From the NCBI RefSeq assembly GCF_001890765.1, contig NZ_KV878783.1, forward strand, positions 1,651,174 to 1,715,173: DNA of 64,000 nt. The letters are read 5' to 3'. Source of the stretch: Spirulina major PCC 6313 (GTDB lineage: Bacteria > Cyanobacteriota > Cyanobacteriia > Cyanobacteriales > Spirulinaceae). Under the pieces are notes generated by a model. The model saw only the letters and a program-made list of their open reading frames with translations, was not told where the DNA came from and made no database searches. Positions 18,932 to 27,326 of this stretch are shown here, piece after piece. The position numbers and the translations under genes were made by a program. How positions within the stretch are numbered: the stretch's first letter is position 1; every line of letters starts with the position of its first letter.

Positions 18932-19795
18932 TTAGCGAGCTTGGAATAAATGCACATCCCGCTGTGGAAAGGGAATCTGAATTCCGTTGGCATCAAACCG
19001 TTTTTTCACGGTTTCCGTAATGTTAAACCACACCGTCCAATAGTCCTGTTGACGCACATAGGGGCGCACCGCAAAATCCACTGAACTTTCATTGAGCGTC
19101 AACACCCCGATAAAGGGCGGCGGATCATGGGTAATCAGGGGTTCGGCTTTAACGATTTCCCAAAGAATTTGCTTGACTTGATCAATATCGGAGCGGTAAC
19201 TCACCCCGAAGACGAGATCAATGCGGCGGTAGGGTTTGCTGGAGTAGTTAATGATTTTTTCGTTGGTGAGTTTTGAGTTGGGAATGACGACGACGATATT
19301 TTGGAGGGTGCGAAGTTTGGTGGTGAGAATTTGGATTTCTTCGACGGTTCCTTCCACTTCGCCACCTTCGATATAGTCATTCACACGAAAGGGTCGAAAA
19401 ATAATAATTAAAACCCCCGCCGCAAAGTTAGATAGAGAGCCTTGGAGGGCCAAGCCAACGGCAAAGAAGCCAGAGGTGAGGGCGGCAATAATGGCGGTGG
19501 TTTGGATGCCTAAATGGCCGAGGACGATGACGGCCACGAAGGTGAGGGAGCCAAAGTAGGTGAGGTGGACGGCAAAGGAAACGAGGGTTTCGTCAATGCC
19601 TGCTTTGCGCATCAGGTTTTGGGTGGTGTGCTGGAGGAGTCGCGCCCCACGAAAGCCGATAAAGGCAATGATGATCGCGACGAAGAGTTTCAACCCAAAG
19701 GTGGCGATGATTTCCTGAAGTTCAAAGAGAAGCTGCTGTAAATAGTTGATGCGGAGGAGTTGTTCAAGGTTGTCTAGGGTTAACTCTGGCGGCAT
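18932..19795 (-). CDS. Small-conductance mechanosensitive channel (MscS family)
   Basis: A 287-residue protein with three membrane segments. The pore-lining helix TSGFFAVGLALQGSLSNFAAGVLIIIFRPF shows the glycine/alanine packing of MscS TM3. The beta domain (VEGTVEEIQILTTKLRT...VVIPNSKL) and the C-terminal alpha/beta domain follow. It would release osmolytes under hypo-osmotic shock. It is single-gene and convergent with the upstream-coordinate gene. Confidence 0.92.
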   Translation of the reverse strand: MPPELTLDNLEQLLRINYLQQLLFELQEIIATFGLKLFVAIIIAFIGFRGARLLQHTTQNLMRKAGIDETLVSFAVHLTYFGSLTFVAVIVLGHLGIQTTAIIAALTSGFFAVGLALQGSLSNFAAGVLIIIFRPFRVNDYIEGGEVEGTVEEIQILTTKLRTLQNIVVVIPNSKLTNEKIINYSSKPYRRIDLVFGVSYRSDIDQVKQILWEIVKAEPLITHDPPPFIGVLTLNESSVDFAVRPYVRQQDYWTVWFNITETVKKRFDANGIQIPFPQRDVHLFQAR

Positions 19796-20181
19796 GATTC
19801 AGTTACTATCCATGAACGAATAATAATAAATGAGGAGAGAGGAGTGATCTTACAAATGATCAGGATTGATTTTTAAATACTGGGTCTTGATTCAAAAAAT
19901 AGGGGCGCGTTAATGCAGTTGCGGGGGCTGGGGAAATTGGCAGGATGTGAGGCCTGGGCTGAAGCGTTGACGCGATCGCAACCACATTTTCTCCCATGTC
20001 AGAATAGATGCGATCGCTAGCTTAAAGTTTGCTTAACTTTCATGACCAGCATCCGAGTATTTTTACTCAGTTTGCCGGTGAATCAACGTAAAGTTTTTTA
20101 TGATCAACGGACTGCGTGGAAAGGCAACTGTTACGATAAGTTCGACTGATTAAACCGTTATTGATTCCGAATTGAACGCCC
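19796..20181. other. Intergenic region between divergent genes
   Basis: About 385 bases with no convincing gene. It contains HIP1 sites near 19972 and 20011 and must hold the promoters for the MscS gene (left) and the small membrane protein (right). No operator or RNA structure stood out. Confidence 0.6.
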
Positions 20182-20511
20182 ATGCCGACGATGAAACATT
20201 ACAGTGATCACTGGATTACCGAATGGTGTGCTGACAATGGTTGGACGGAGCTTTTCCAAGAACGCCCCGGACACTATTGGGCATTTCCGCCCGGTGCTGT
20301 AATGCCAGAACCGATTCCCTCTTCTGTATTACGCTCGATCAAGGCGGCGAAAGGCTGGTGCGAAGAAGAACGCCTCGTGGTCTGGACGGGGGCGATCGCT
20401 GCCCTCGTATCCTTGTTTTTGAGCTATGTGACCCACTCACCGATGCCCCTTGTGTTTGCCTTTGCCTGCGGTGCGGTGATGAGTGCCTTGCTCGAAGTTG
20501 AAGAAGATTAA
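20182..20511 (+). CDS. Small cyanobacterial membrane protein of unknown function
   Basis: A 109-residue protein. The soluble N-terminal 60 residues contain HWITEWCADNGWTELF and HYWAFPPGAVMPEPIP. Two hydrophobic segments cover about residues 66-102 and an acidic tail ends EVEED. The style is that of a conserved cyanobacterial hypothetical. The start could also be the ATG three codons further on. A strong bidirectional terminator follows. Confidence 0.7.
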   Translation: MPTMKHYSDHWITEWCADNGWTELFQERPGHYWAFPPGAVMPEPIPSSVLRSIKAAKGWCEEERLVVWTGAIAALVSLFLSYVTHSPMPLVFAFACGAVMSALLEVEED

Positions 20512-20565
20512 GCCACGCCCGTAACCAGAATTCGCCAATGGTATGGGCTGTGTCTCTGTCCAAAC

Positions 20566-20597
20566 AAAACCCTCCCCAAGGATTGAGGAGGGCTTTT
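20566..20597. terminator. Bidirectional intrinsic terminator
   Basis: AAAACCCTCC pairs with GGAGGGCTTTT (stem 20570-20575 with 20587-20592), flanked by A and T runs. It serves both the plus-strand gene ending at 20511 and the minus-strand psb30 gene ending at 20632. Confidence 0.85.
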
Positions 20598-20631
20598 GAT
20601 GCGTTGAGGCCATGAGCCATTCAGTCAAGAT

Positions 20632-20763
20632 CTAGATGTCGCCCCCATTGAATGCAAGCAGGAAGACAACAACGGGCCCTGCGATCACAATGAGTCCTAA
20701 AAATCCTAGTTGAAAAATGACTTCGTAGTTGATTCCACCGAAAAAGCTAAATAAAGCATCCAT
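20632..20763 (-). CDS. psb30: Photosystem II protein Psb30 (Ycf12)
   Basis: A 43-residue single-span protein with the segment [19 protein letters not shown] and the ending [10 protein letters not shown], typical of the photosystem II subunit Psb30. It stabilises the complex at the periphery near cytochrome b559. The ATG at 20763 follows GGCGAGA. It is monocistronic with its own terminator downstream. It was missed by simple ORF length limits. Confidence 0.88.
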   Translation of the reverse strand: MDALFSFFGGINYEVIFQLGFLGLIVIAGPVVVFLLAFNGGDI

Positions 20764-20907
20764 AATTTTTTTTCTCGCCTACTTTCAACCCGATTAAGAG
20801 CTAAACAAAAATTCATCGTTAATAGTACCTGATTCTGGGGACGTGCTAAATCCCTTTCTCAGTAACGATACAAAAGTATACAAGAAATGATACCCAGGTG
20901 AAACCCT

Positions 20908-21264
20908 ATGGCCCAATGGCTTTGCATTCAGAACTGTGGCGCGTGCTGCCATCTTGATCCGAGCGATCGCCCCGACTTAGCCGACTATCTCACCCCTGCT
21001 CAATTAGAGCAATATCTCGCCATGGTGGGGGAAAATGGCTGGTGTCAACATTACGATCACGAGGCTCGGATTTGCACGATCTACGCCGATCGCCCCTCCT
21101 TTTGTCGGGTGCGTCCGGATACCTTCGCAACCTTGTATGATGTGACGATTGAGGAATTTGATGCCTTTGCGATTGACTGTTGTGAACAGCAGATTACCGG
21201 TGTCTATGGGCCGAGTAGCCCTGAACTCGAACGCTACGAAGCGGCAACACAGGACGACGATTAG
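20908..21264 (+). CDS. YkgJ family cysteine cluster protein
   Basis: A 118-residue protein with the family's cysteine pattern: CIQNCGACCHL near residues 5-15, CTIYADRPSFCRV near 52-64 and a later CC pair near residue 92. These probably bind zinc or an iron-sulfur cluster. The function of the family is not established. It lies 81 bases upstream of the AI-2E family gene in the same direction. Confidence 0.85.
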   Translation: MAQWLCIQNCGACCHLDPSDRPDLADYLTPAQLEQYLAMVGENGWCQHYDHEARICTIYADRPSFCRVRPDTFATLYDVTIEEFDAFAIDCCEQQITGVYGPSSPELERYEAATQDDD

Positions 21265-21345
21265 TCTGATTGCCGCCACCCGATGCCACCGCGATTTGTG
21301 TGAGGTGCGATCGCATCGTCCCATTACCAAAAGGAGAATGAGGGG

Positions 21346-22437
21346 ATGAATTTCGGGAAATGGCTGGGATTTTGTTGTTTGGTGATTGCCCTCTATATCC
21401 TGTGGCAAATTCATCAACTGTTGCTGTTGATTTTTTCGGCGGTGGTGTTGGCAACGGCCCTGAATCGCTTGGTGCGGAAGGTGTTGGAGTGGGGTGTGCC
21501 GAAGCGGGGGACAGCGGTGGGGCTGACGCTGCTGATTGTGCTGGTGGCGACGGTGCTGTTTTTCTGGCTGGTGGTGCCGCCCTTTGTGGATCAGTTTCAA
21601 ACTCTGATTGATTTGCTGCCCCGTGCCTTTAGTCAGGTGCGATCGCAAATCGTCCAACTCGAACGCTTCTCCGACCTCGCTGTTGACCCTCCCACCTGGC
21701 GCGACCTCCTCAACCAACTCCAGCCCCTCGGCTCGGTGCTGCTCAGTTTCTTTTCCAGTTCCGTTGCCACCCTCCTACAGTTGCTCTTGGTGCTCGTCCT
21801 CACCCTGATGATGCTGGCCAATCCCCCCGACTACCGCCAAGCCTTCATTCAACTGTTCCCCTCCTTCTATCGTCGCCGCACCGATGCCATCCTCACCCAT
21901 TGCGAAACCGCCCTCGGCAGTTGGCTCGAAGGGATGGTAATTAATTGCCTGTTTATCGGGATTATGAGCGGTGTGGGTCTCTTAGTCTTGCGGGTTGATT
22001 TTGTCCTAGTTCACGCTTTGCTCGCGGGGGTGCTGAATTTTATTCCCAACATTGGCCCGGTGACGAGTGCCATTTTTCCGATGATGGTGGCGTTGCTTGA
22101 TGCGCCGTGGAAAGTGTTGGCGGTGCTGATTTGGTATTTGGTGATTCAGAATATTGAGAGCTATTGGCTCTCACCAACGGTGATGGCCAAACAGGTGTCG
22201 CTCCTGCCGGCGGTGACGCTGACAGCGCAGATTTTCTTTGCGCGATCGTTTGGCCTGTTGGGGCTGATTTTGGCGTTGCCGTTAACGGTGGTAGTTAAGG
22301 TCTGGGTGGAAGATGTCTTGTTTGCGGATGTCCTCGATCGCTGGCAACTGTCGCCAGTGGTGGATGTTGATTCTACCGAACCCGCTGCTCTCACGCCCCC
22401 GGAGGATCTCCCCGCCCTGTTACCCGATGAAGGATGA
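21346..22437 (+). CDS. AI-2E family transporter (PerM/UPF0118)
   Basis: A 363-residue membrane protein with the family layout of about eight segments: two N-terminal pairs, a periplasmic loop around residues 75-140, and the conserved C-terminal core GVLNFIPNIGPVTSAIFPMMVALL followed by ESYWLSPTVMAKQVSLLP. Members export autoinducer-2 or act as Na+/H+ antiporters, so the substrate is undefined. The C-terminus is an acidic proline-rich tail. Confidence 0.9.
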   Translation: MNFGKWLGFCCLVIALYILWQIHQLLLLIFSAVVLATALNRLVRKVLEWGVPKRGTAVGLTLLIVLVATVLFFWLVVPPFVDQFQTLIDLLPRAFSQVRSQIVQLERFSDLAVDPPTWRDLLNQLQPLGSVLLSFFSSSVATLLQLLLVLVLTLMMLANPPDYRQAFIQLFPSFYRRRTDAILTHCETALGSWLEGMVINCLFIGIMSGVGLLVLRVDFVLVHALLAGVLNFIPNIGPVTSAIFPMMVALLDAPWKVLAVLIWYLVIQNIESYWLSPTVMAKQVSLLPAVTLTAQIFFARSFGLLGLILALPLTVVVKVWVEDVLFADVLDRWQLSPVVDVDSTEPAALTPPEDLPALLPDEG

Positions 22438-22629
22438 GCGATCGGGCTAACTCCTGCGGAGACGCTTCGCGAACGACGACCCTCAGCCCTCGGCTATTCG
22501 CTCAGCCCTCAGTATGATCTCAGGGGCTTGTGGTTTCTCCGGCTATCAATCCGGTTTAAACTAAGAACGTGTTACAAAACACAACATCTCTCATTTTTCG
22601 CCCCCCACTCTCACGACTGAAACGCCATC
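22438..22629. other. Intergenic region with a common cyanobacterial repeat fragment
   Basis: Contains CTCCTGCGGAGACGCTTCGC, a short palindromic motif of a type common in cyanobacterial intergenic DNA, and a duplicated CAGCCCTC. No gene is seen. Confidence 0.5.
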
Positions 22630-24999
22630 TTGATTCACGCTGAAACCCTCGATCTCCTCGACTGGCCGCGCCTGTGCCAACACCTCGCCACCTTCACCGC
22701 GACGGAATTGGGTGCGATCGCAGCCCGCCATCTGCCCATCCCCACCACCCAGGCCGAAAGCCAAACCCTCCTCACCCAAACCCAAGAAGCCTACGCCCTC
22801 GAAGACCGCTTACCCCAGGGCATTCCGTTTAAAGGGATTCACGATTTTGGGGATGCCCTCGAACGGGCCGAACGCCAAGGGGTGCTCAAAGGAGATGAAC
22901 TGCTGAAAATCGCCACGACCCTAGCCGGGGCGCGACAGTTGCGGCGGTTGATTGCCGACCAAGAGGATACGCCCAGCCTTGAAACCCTGGTGGCTGACCT
23001 GCGCACCTATCCGGAACTAGAACAGGCGATTCACCATTGCATTGATGAGCGGGGCGATGTGACCGATCGCGCCAGTGAAAAGCTCGTGGCGGTGCGGGGG
23101 CAGTTGAAAGGGGTGCGCGATCGCATCCAAGAAAAACTCCAGCGGATCATCCAACGTCAAGGCGGGGCCTTGCAACAAGCGGTGATCACCCAGCGGGGCG
23201 ATCGCTTCGTCCTCGCCGTCAAAGCCCCCCAAAAAGACCACATCCCCGGCATCGTCCACGACACCTCCAGCACCGGATCGACCCTCTACATCGAACCCCA
23301 CAGCATTGTGGAATGGGGTAACACACTCCGCCAACTCCAACGCCAAGAAGAGCGCGAAATTGAAATCATTCTGCGGCAACTCACGGAGCAAGTGGCCGAG
23401 GTGTTGGAGGATTTAGAACTACTGCTTGCGATCGTCACGGTGTTGGATCTGGCCACCGCCCGCGCCCGCTATGGTCTTTGGCTCGAAGCCAATCCCCCCC
23501 GCTTCATCGCTGCCACCGACGCGATCACCCTGCGACAACTGCGCCACCCCCTCCTCGTTTGGCAAGCCCAACGGGAACAGGGCGAAGCGGTGATCCCGAT
23601 TAACGTCCAAATTCGCCCCGATATTCGCGTTGTGGCGATCACCGGGCCCAATACCGGCGGCAAAACCGTGACGCTCAAAACCATTGGGTTAATGGCGTTG
23701 ATGGCGAAAGTGGGGATGTTCATTCCGGCGCGAGAGCCGGTGGAATTGCCGTGGTTTGATGGTGTCTTTGCGGATATTGGCGATGAGCAATCGTTAGAAC
23801 AGAGCTTATCCACATTTTCCGGGCATATTCGCCGCATTAGCCGCATTTTCGACCAAATGAGTGATCAATCCTTGGTGTTGCTCGATGAGGTGGGGGCGGG
23901 CACTGATCCGACGGAGGGGAGCGCGTTGGCGACGGCGTTGCTGTACCATTTGGCGGATCGGGTGCGATTGGCGATCGCCACCACCCACTACGGCGAATTA
24001 AAGGCGTTGAAATATCAAGATGCCCGCTTTGAAAATGCCTCCGTGGAATTTGACGAAGCCACCCTCGCCCCCACCTATCGGCTCCTGTGGGGGATTCCGG
24101 GGCGCTCGAATGCCCTTTCCATTGCCCAACGCTTGGGCTTGAGTGAGGCGATTATTACCGCTGCCAAGGCGCAAATGGGCAACGAGTCCGAGGATGTCAA
24201 TCAGGTGATTGCCGGACTCGAAGCCCAACGCCGCCAACAGGAGGAAAAAGCCCAGGAAGCGGAAAAACTCGTAGCCGAGGCGGAGCGGTTCTATCGGGAG
24301 GTGTCGGAGCGGGCGCAACTGTTGCAGGAACGGGAACAGGATTTGAAGCGATCGCAAGAACTGGCCGTCACTGCTGCGATCACCGAGGCTAAATCCGAAA
24401 TTGCCCAGGTGATCCGCGACCTCCAACAGCGCCCGAAAAAAGGCCAAACCGCCCAAAAAGCCACCGACGCGATTAATGCGATCGCCCAGCGTCACCTCCC
24501 CAAAGCCGAACCGAAACGCAAACCCGGTTACTACCCCAAAGTCGGCGAAAAAATCCGCATTCCCCGCCTAGGTCAAACAGCGGAAGTCTTGGCCCTAGAG
24601 GAAAACGAGAAAGCGATCGTCCAGTTCGGCTTAATGAAAACCACGATCCCCCTCAGCGACATCGAATCCCTCGACGGCAAAACCGTCGAACCCCCCGAAT
24701 CCCCGAAAGCCAAGACCCCACCACCGCCGAAAACCCCTGCCCCTCGCGCCATGGTCAGGAGCGATCGTAACACCCTCGACATTCGCGGCCATCGTGTCAG
24801 CCAAATGGAATCGGACGTAGAAACGGGCATCAAACACGCCACCGACCTCGGCATTCTCTGGATCATTCACGGCAAAGGCACGGGCAAACTCCGCCAAGGC
24901 GTTCACGATTTCCTCGCCACCCATCCCCAAGTGGAACGCTTTGAACTCGCCCCCCAAAACGAAGGCGGCAGCGGCGTAACGGTGGCCTATTTACTGTGA
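22630..24999 (+). CDS. mutS2: MutS2 family endonuclease/ATPase
   Basis: A 789-residue MutS2 protein that resolves recombination intermediates or collided ribosomes. Its order is an N-terminal clamp/lever region, ATPase with Walker A GPNTGGKT near residue 339 and Walker B SLVLLDEVGAGTDP near 416, a long coiled coil (about 520-620), a KOW-like segment GEKIRIPRLGQTAEVL and a C-terminal Smr domain with LDIRGHRV and HGKGTGKLR. The start appears to be TTG 22630, giving the expected family N-terminus (IHAETLDLLDWPRLCQHLA). No upstream ATG fits the frame and no clear ribosome-binding site is visible. Confidence 0.93.
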   Translation: MIHAETLDLLDWPRLCQHLATFTATELGAIAARHLPIPTTQAESQTLLTQTQEAYALEDRLPQGIPFKGIHDFGDALERAERQGVLKGDELLKIATTLAGARQLRRLIADQEDTPSLETLVADLRTYPELEQAIHHCIDERGDVTDRASEKLVAVRGQLKGVRDRIQEKLQRIIQRQGGALQQAVITQRGDRFVLAVKAPQKDHIPGIVHDTSSTGSTLYIEPHSIVEWGNTLRQLQRQEEREIEIILRQLTEQVAEVLEDLELLLAIVTVLDLATARARYGLWLEANPPRFIAATDAITLRQLRHPLLVWQAQREQGEAVIPINVQIRPDIRVVAITGPNTGGKTVTLKTIGLMALMAKVGMFIPAREPVELPWFDGVFADIGDEQSLEQSLSTFSGHIRRISRIFDQMSDQSLVLLDEVGAGTDPTEGSALATALLYHLADRVRLAIATTHYGELKALKYQDARFENASVEFDEATLAPTYRLLWGIPGRSNALSIAQRLGLSEAIITAAKAQMGNESEDVNQVIAGLEAQRRQQEEKAQEAEKLVAEAERFYREVSERAQLLQEREQDLKRSQELAVTAAITEAKSEIAQVIRDLQQRPKKGQTAQKATDAINAIAQRHLPKAEPKRKPGYYPKVGEKIRIPRLGQTAEVLALEENEKAIVQFGLMKTTIPLSDIESLDGKTVEPPESPKAKTPPPPKTPAPRAMVRSDRNTLDIRGHRVSQMESDVETGIKHATDLGILWIIHGKGTGKLRQGVHDFLATHPQVERFELAPQNEGGSGVTVAYLL

Positions 25000-25068
25000 A
25001 ACTGGAGGGGCGATCGTCGTGCTCAAATAGTGTATCTGTGACAGATTGAGCGATGCCAACAATGAATG

Positions 25069-25526
25069 TTAGGTATTCTCCTTGCTCACTGTTTCCGGTG
25101 AGACAGCCGTAATGCCATCAGGGGCATATCGTTTAAAGTCGTCACTGTTCAAGGTAAGAATATGCGATATGCCGTGAACTTTCATGGCTGCAACTAATCG
25201 AGCGTCGTGGACTTGAACCCCTAAAACACTGAATGTAGACACTAATCTGCGCCATTCTTGGTAAATTTCAGAGCGATCGGGTAATACTGGAAAAATTCGC
25301 TCAATGAGATGTAGTAACTGTTCAACTTCAGATGGAATTAAGCCAAATCCATTTTCTCCATCGGACGAGTTGCTACATTCCAAAACTCAATACAGTTTTG
25401 AGACGTGATGTGTAGTGAGTGTTCATTTTGGTGTAGGTGTCGAATGGCATTTCTAATGGTTAAATGCAGAGGATGGGAACGATCTACGAATCGCAACAGA
25501 ATGTTGGTGTCTATCAGGTAACGCAA
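25069..25526 (-). pseudogene. PIN-domain toxin (VapC-like), frameshifted
   Basis: The ATG at 25526 opens MRYLIDTNILLRFVDRSHP, with the first PIN aspartate, and continues to IEFWNVATRP, after which the frame stops. The rest of the domain resumes in the next frame as ENGFGLIPSEVEQLL and runs to HDARLVAAMKVHG, HILTLNSDDFKRY and the stop at 25069. Joining the frames near 25355-25365 restores a normal ~150-residue PIN protein, so one base appears to be missing. It pairs with the antitoxin at 25529. It could be a decayed toxin or a sequencing error in the GAGAAAATGG run. Confidence 0.75.
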
Positions 25527-25528
25527 GA

Positions 25529-25801
25529 TTAAGGATGCTCCTCATAGATGCCTGCTCGACTCACAGCATAATCGGATAATGCCGGTTGAGTCGCTCCAAC
25601 ATGGGTTTGAAATTCGTTGGCGATACGATCTGCGATCGCTTCAAATTCTTCAGGGTCTCGAAGTAAATGAGTACCGGATTTTGATGAATTTAGATATGCG
25701 TGATCCCACGATAACCGTTCAACAAAATCTAGAACTTCTAAAACTCTAGCTTCAGGTAAGTCATGAAGCGTTTGCATGATTTTTTCAATTGCTGTTTTCA
25801 T
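25529..25801 (-). CDS. Antitoxin-like protein partnering the PIN gene
   Basis: A 90-residue protein starting MKTAIEKIMQTLHDLPEARVLEVLDFVERL, a helix typical of DUF2281/VapB-like antitoxins that precede PIN toxins. Its stop lies 2 bases from the PIN start codon, which supports coupled expression. The C-terminal half would wrap the toxin. No DNA-binding fold can be assigned confidently. Confidence 0.65.
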   Translation of the reverse strand: MKTAIEKIMQTLHDLPEARVLEVLDFVERLSWDHAYLNSSKSGTHLLRDPEEFEAIADRIANEFQTHVGATQPALSDYAVSRAGIYEEHP

Positions 25802-25923
25802 TTTTACTAGGGCAGAGTGCGAGTAATTTGATTGTAAATTTCCTGTAGAGGGGTTTGCATCATTGTTCTGTTCTGATTTTTATCGGTAATCTGGATGAAT
25901 CACACGGCAACAGCCTTGGTGAA

Positions 25924-26247
25924 CTACCAATCGTCATACTCGCTGAGATCGATGACATCCCCTGACACAACATTTTCGACTTTGATTACAGTACCGAGTG
26001 TCGTGGGAGTGAAGGCGTATCGATACGCGCCACGAATAGCCCCGTAGTCTGGAAACGGTTGCCCTTGCTCCAGGCTATCTTGCATCCGTTTGATCTGTGC
26101 TGTTCCCAGTATTCTCTCTCCTAATCCTCGACCGGTCTCAATCTGCTGGGCTGCTATCCGGGTATCAATTTCTAAGACCCACTGTTCTAGGCGAATTTTT
26201 TGGGATTCTGGAATGTGAAATGTGAGACAGGGTGGATAACAACTCAC
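25924..26247 (-). CDS. Conserved hypothetical protein, N-terminus inside a repeat
   Basis: A protein of about 107 residues containing PPCLTFHIPESQKIRLEQWVLEID, DYGAIRGAYRYAFTPTTLG and DLSEYDDW, a compact cyanobacterial hypothetical of unknown role. The apparent start ATG at 26247 falls inside the 42-bp repeat at 26233-26274. The first residues may therefore be supplied by the element, with an original start lost or lying downstream. It follows the toxin-antitoxin remnant on the same strand. Confidence 0.5.
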   Translation of the reverse strand: MSCYPPCLTFHIPESQKIRLEQWVLEIDTRIAAQQIETGRGLGERILGTAQIKRMQDSLEQGQPFPDYGAIRGAYRYAFTPTTLGTVIKVENVVSGDVIDLSEYDDW

Positions 26248-26274
26248 CTTTTTAAGCTAGACAAGACACTAGGG
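26233..26274. repeat. 42-bp repeat, inverted copy of 10659-10700
   Basis: Exact reverse complement of 10659-10700. It reads TGGATAACAACTCACC at its left end and GACACTAGGG at its right end. It overlaps the start codon of the gene at 25924-26247. Confidence 0.9.
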
Positions 26275-26629
26275 TTAGGGTGAGTGTGGCGTAACTGCAA
26301 TCATTGCCAAAATTCTAATCGCTACCGTCCTTTCAAACCGAGGTCTTGAACTCTTTTAAGCGGTGCAATCCTGAGGGAATCAGGCTGTTGGGCGCGGAAT
26401 GGTGGATTTAACGGTTTTTCGCTGCACAACGATGGGAGTTGCCCAATATATCCGACAGTGATAGGTGAAGCAACCGTATCTCAGTATTTATACGGAGTGA
26501 GTAGAGCAAAGGGTAGGGGAAATGGCGGGTTTTGTCAAGATCAGCCTGGTGTGATCCGGGGATGATCTTTCATGATCAGTAAAGCAGTCTGTACCGTGAA
26601 GATGTTCTTTGACAAGGGAGTGCTCGTTC
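26275..26629. other. Intergenic region upstream of the pentapeptide gene
   Basis: About 355 bases without a convincing gene. No clear RNA or operator is seen; it presumably holds the promoter of the gene at 26630. Confidence 0.5.
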
Positions 26630-27193
26630 ATGACTCTGATTCACCGGTCAACCGAGATCATCAAAACACCGCGACCCCAGTTCCGGATTACTCCACAACA
26701 GTTACGCACGACGGTCTTCGCGCTCACGGTTTCAGTCTTGAGCATCGTGACGCTGGCCTTAGTGTCCGTGGTGTTTAGCTTGGCGGCTTTGGCACGTACT
26801 AATAAAGAACAAACCTTGATCACCCTCCAGGCTACGCGAATGTGCCGGGAGTGTGATTTGTCCCAGGTCAATCTTGCCGGACAGCATTTGGTGGGGGCGG
26901 ATCTCCGTGATGCGGATCTGAGGGGGGCAGATTTAACTGGAGCAAATTTGGAAGGGGCTGATTTGACGGGCGCAAATTTACAGGGGGCGACTCTCACCCT
27001 GGCGATGCTGACAGGGGCAGAGTTGACGGATGCAAACTTGTCCCAGACAACCCTGCACAATACGATTCTCAATAATGCGATTTTGCGGGGGGTGGATTTC
27101 ACGGCTGCCACGCTCCATAATGTCCAACTGATTGGTGCGGTGATGGATGGCCTGATTTTGACGGATGCCCGTGTTTTCAATACCAATATGTGA
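26630..27193 (+). CDS. Membrane-anchored pentapeptide repeat protein
   Basis: A 187-residue protein. A membrane segment covers about residues 24-52 (TVFALTVSVLSIVTLALVS), then from residue 70 to the end A(D/N)LxG repeats build a right-handed beta helix: ADLRDADLRGADLTGANLEG and later divergent turns. ATG 26630 is preferred over TTG 26609 because AAGGGAG sits upstream. Cyanobacteria carry many such proteins and their functions are mostly unknown. Confidence 0.85.
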   Translation: MTLIHRSTEIIKTPRPQFRITPQQLRTTVFALTVSVLSIVTLALVSVVFSLAALARTNKEQTLITLQATRMCRECDLSQVNLAGQHLVGADLRDADLRGADLTGANLEGADLTGANLQGATLTLAMLTGAELTDANLSQTTLHNTILNNAILRGVDFTAATLHNVQLIGAVMDGLILTDARVFNTNM

Positions 27194-27326
27194 TCGATGT
27201 GCACAGAAGTGTTTGATGACTGCGATCGCGTCAACAGGGCAAACCTAAAGAACGCGCCCCAAGACAATTGGAAGGGTGAGACTTGTAACCCATTGGTTTG
27301 GGTCAAGCCCCGGTGGGGAATGGAGA

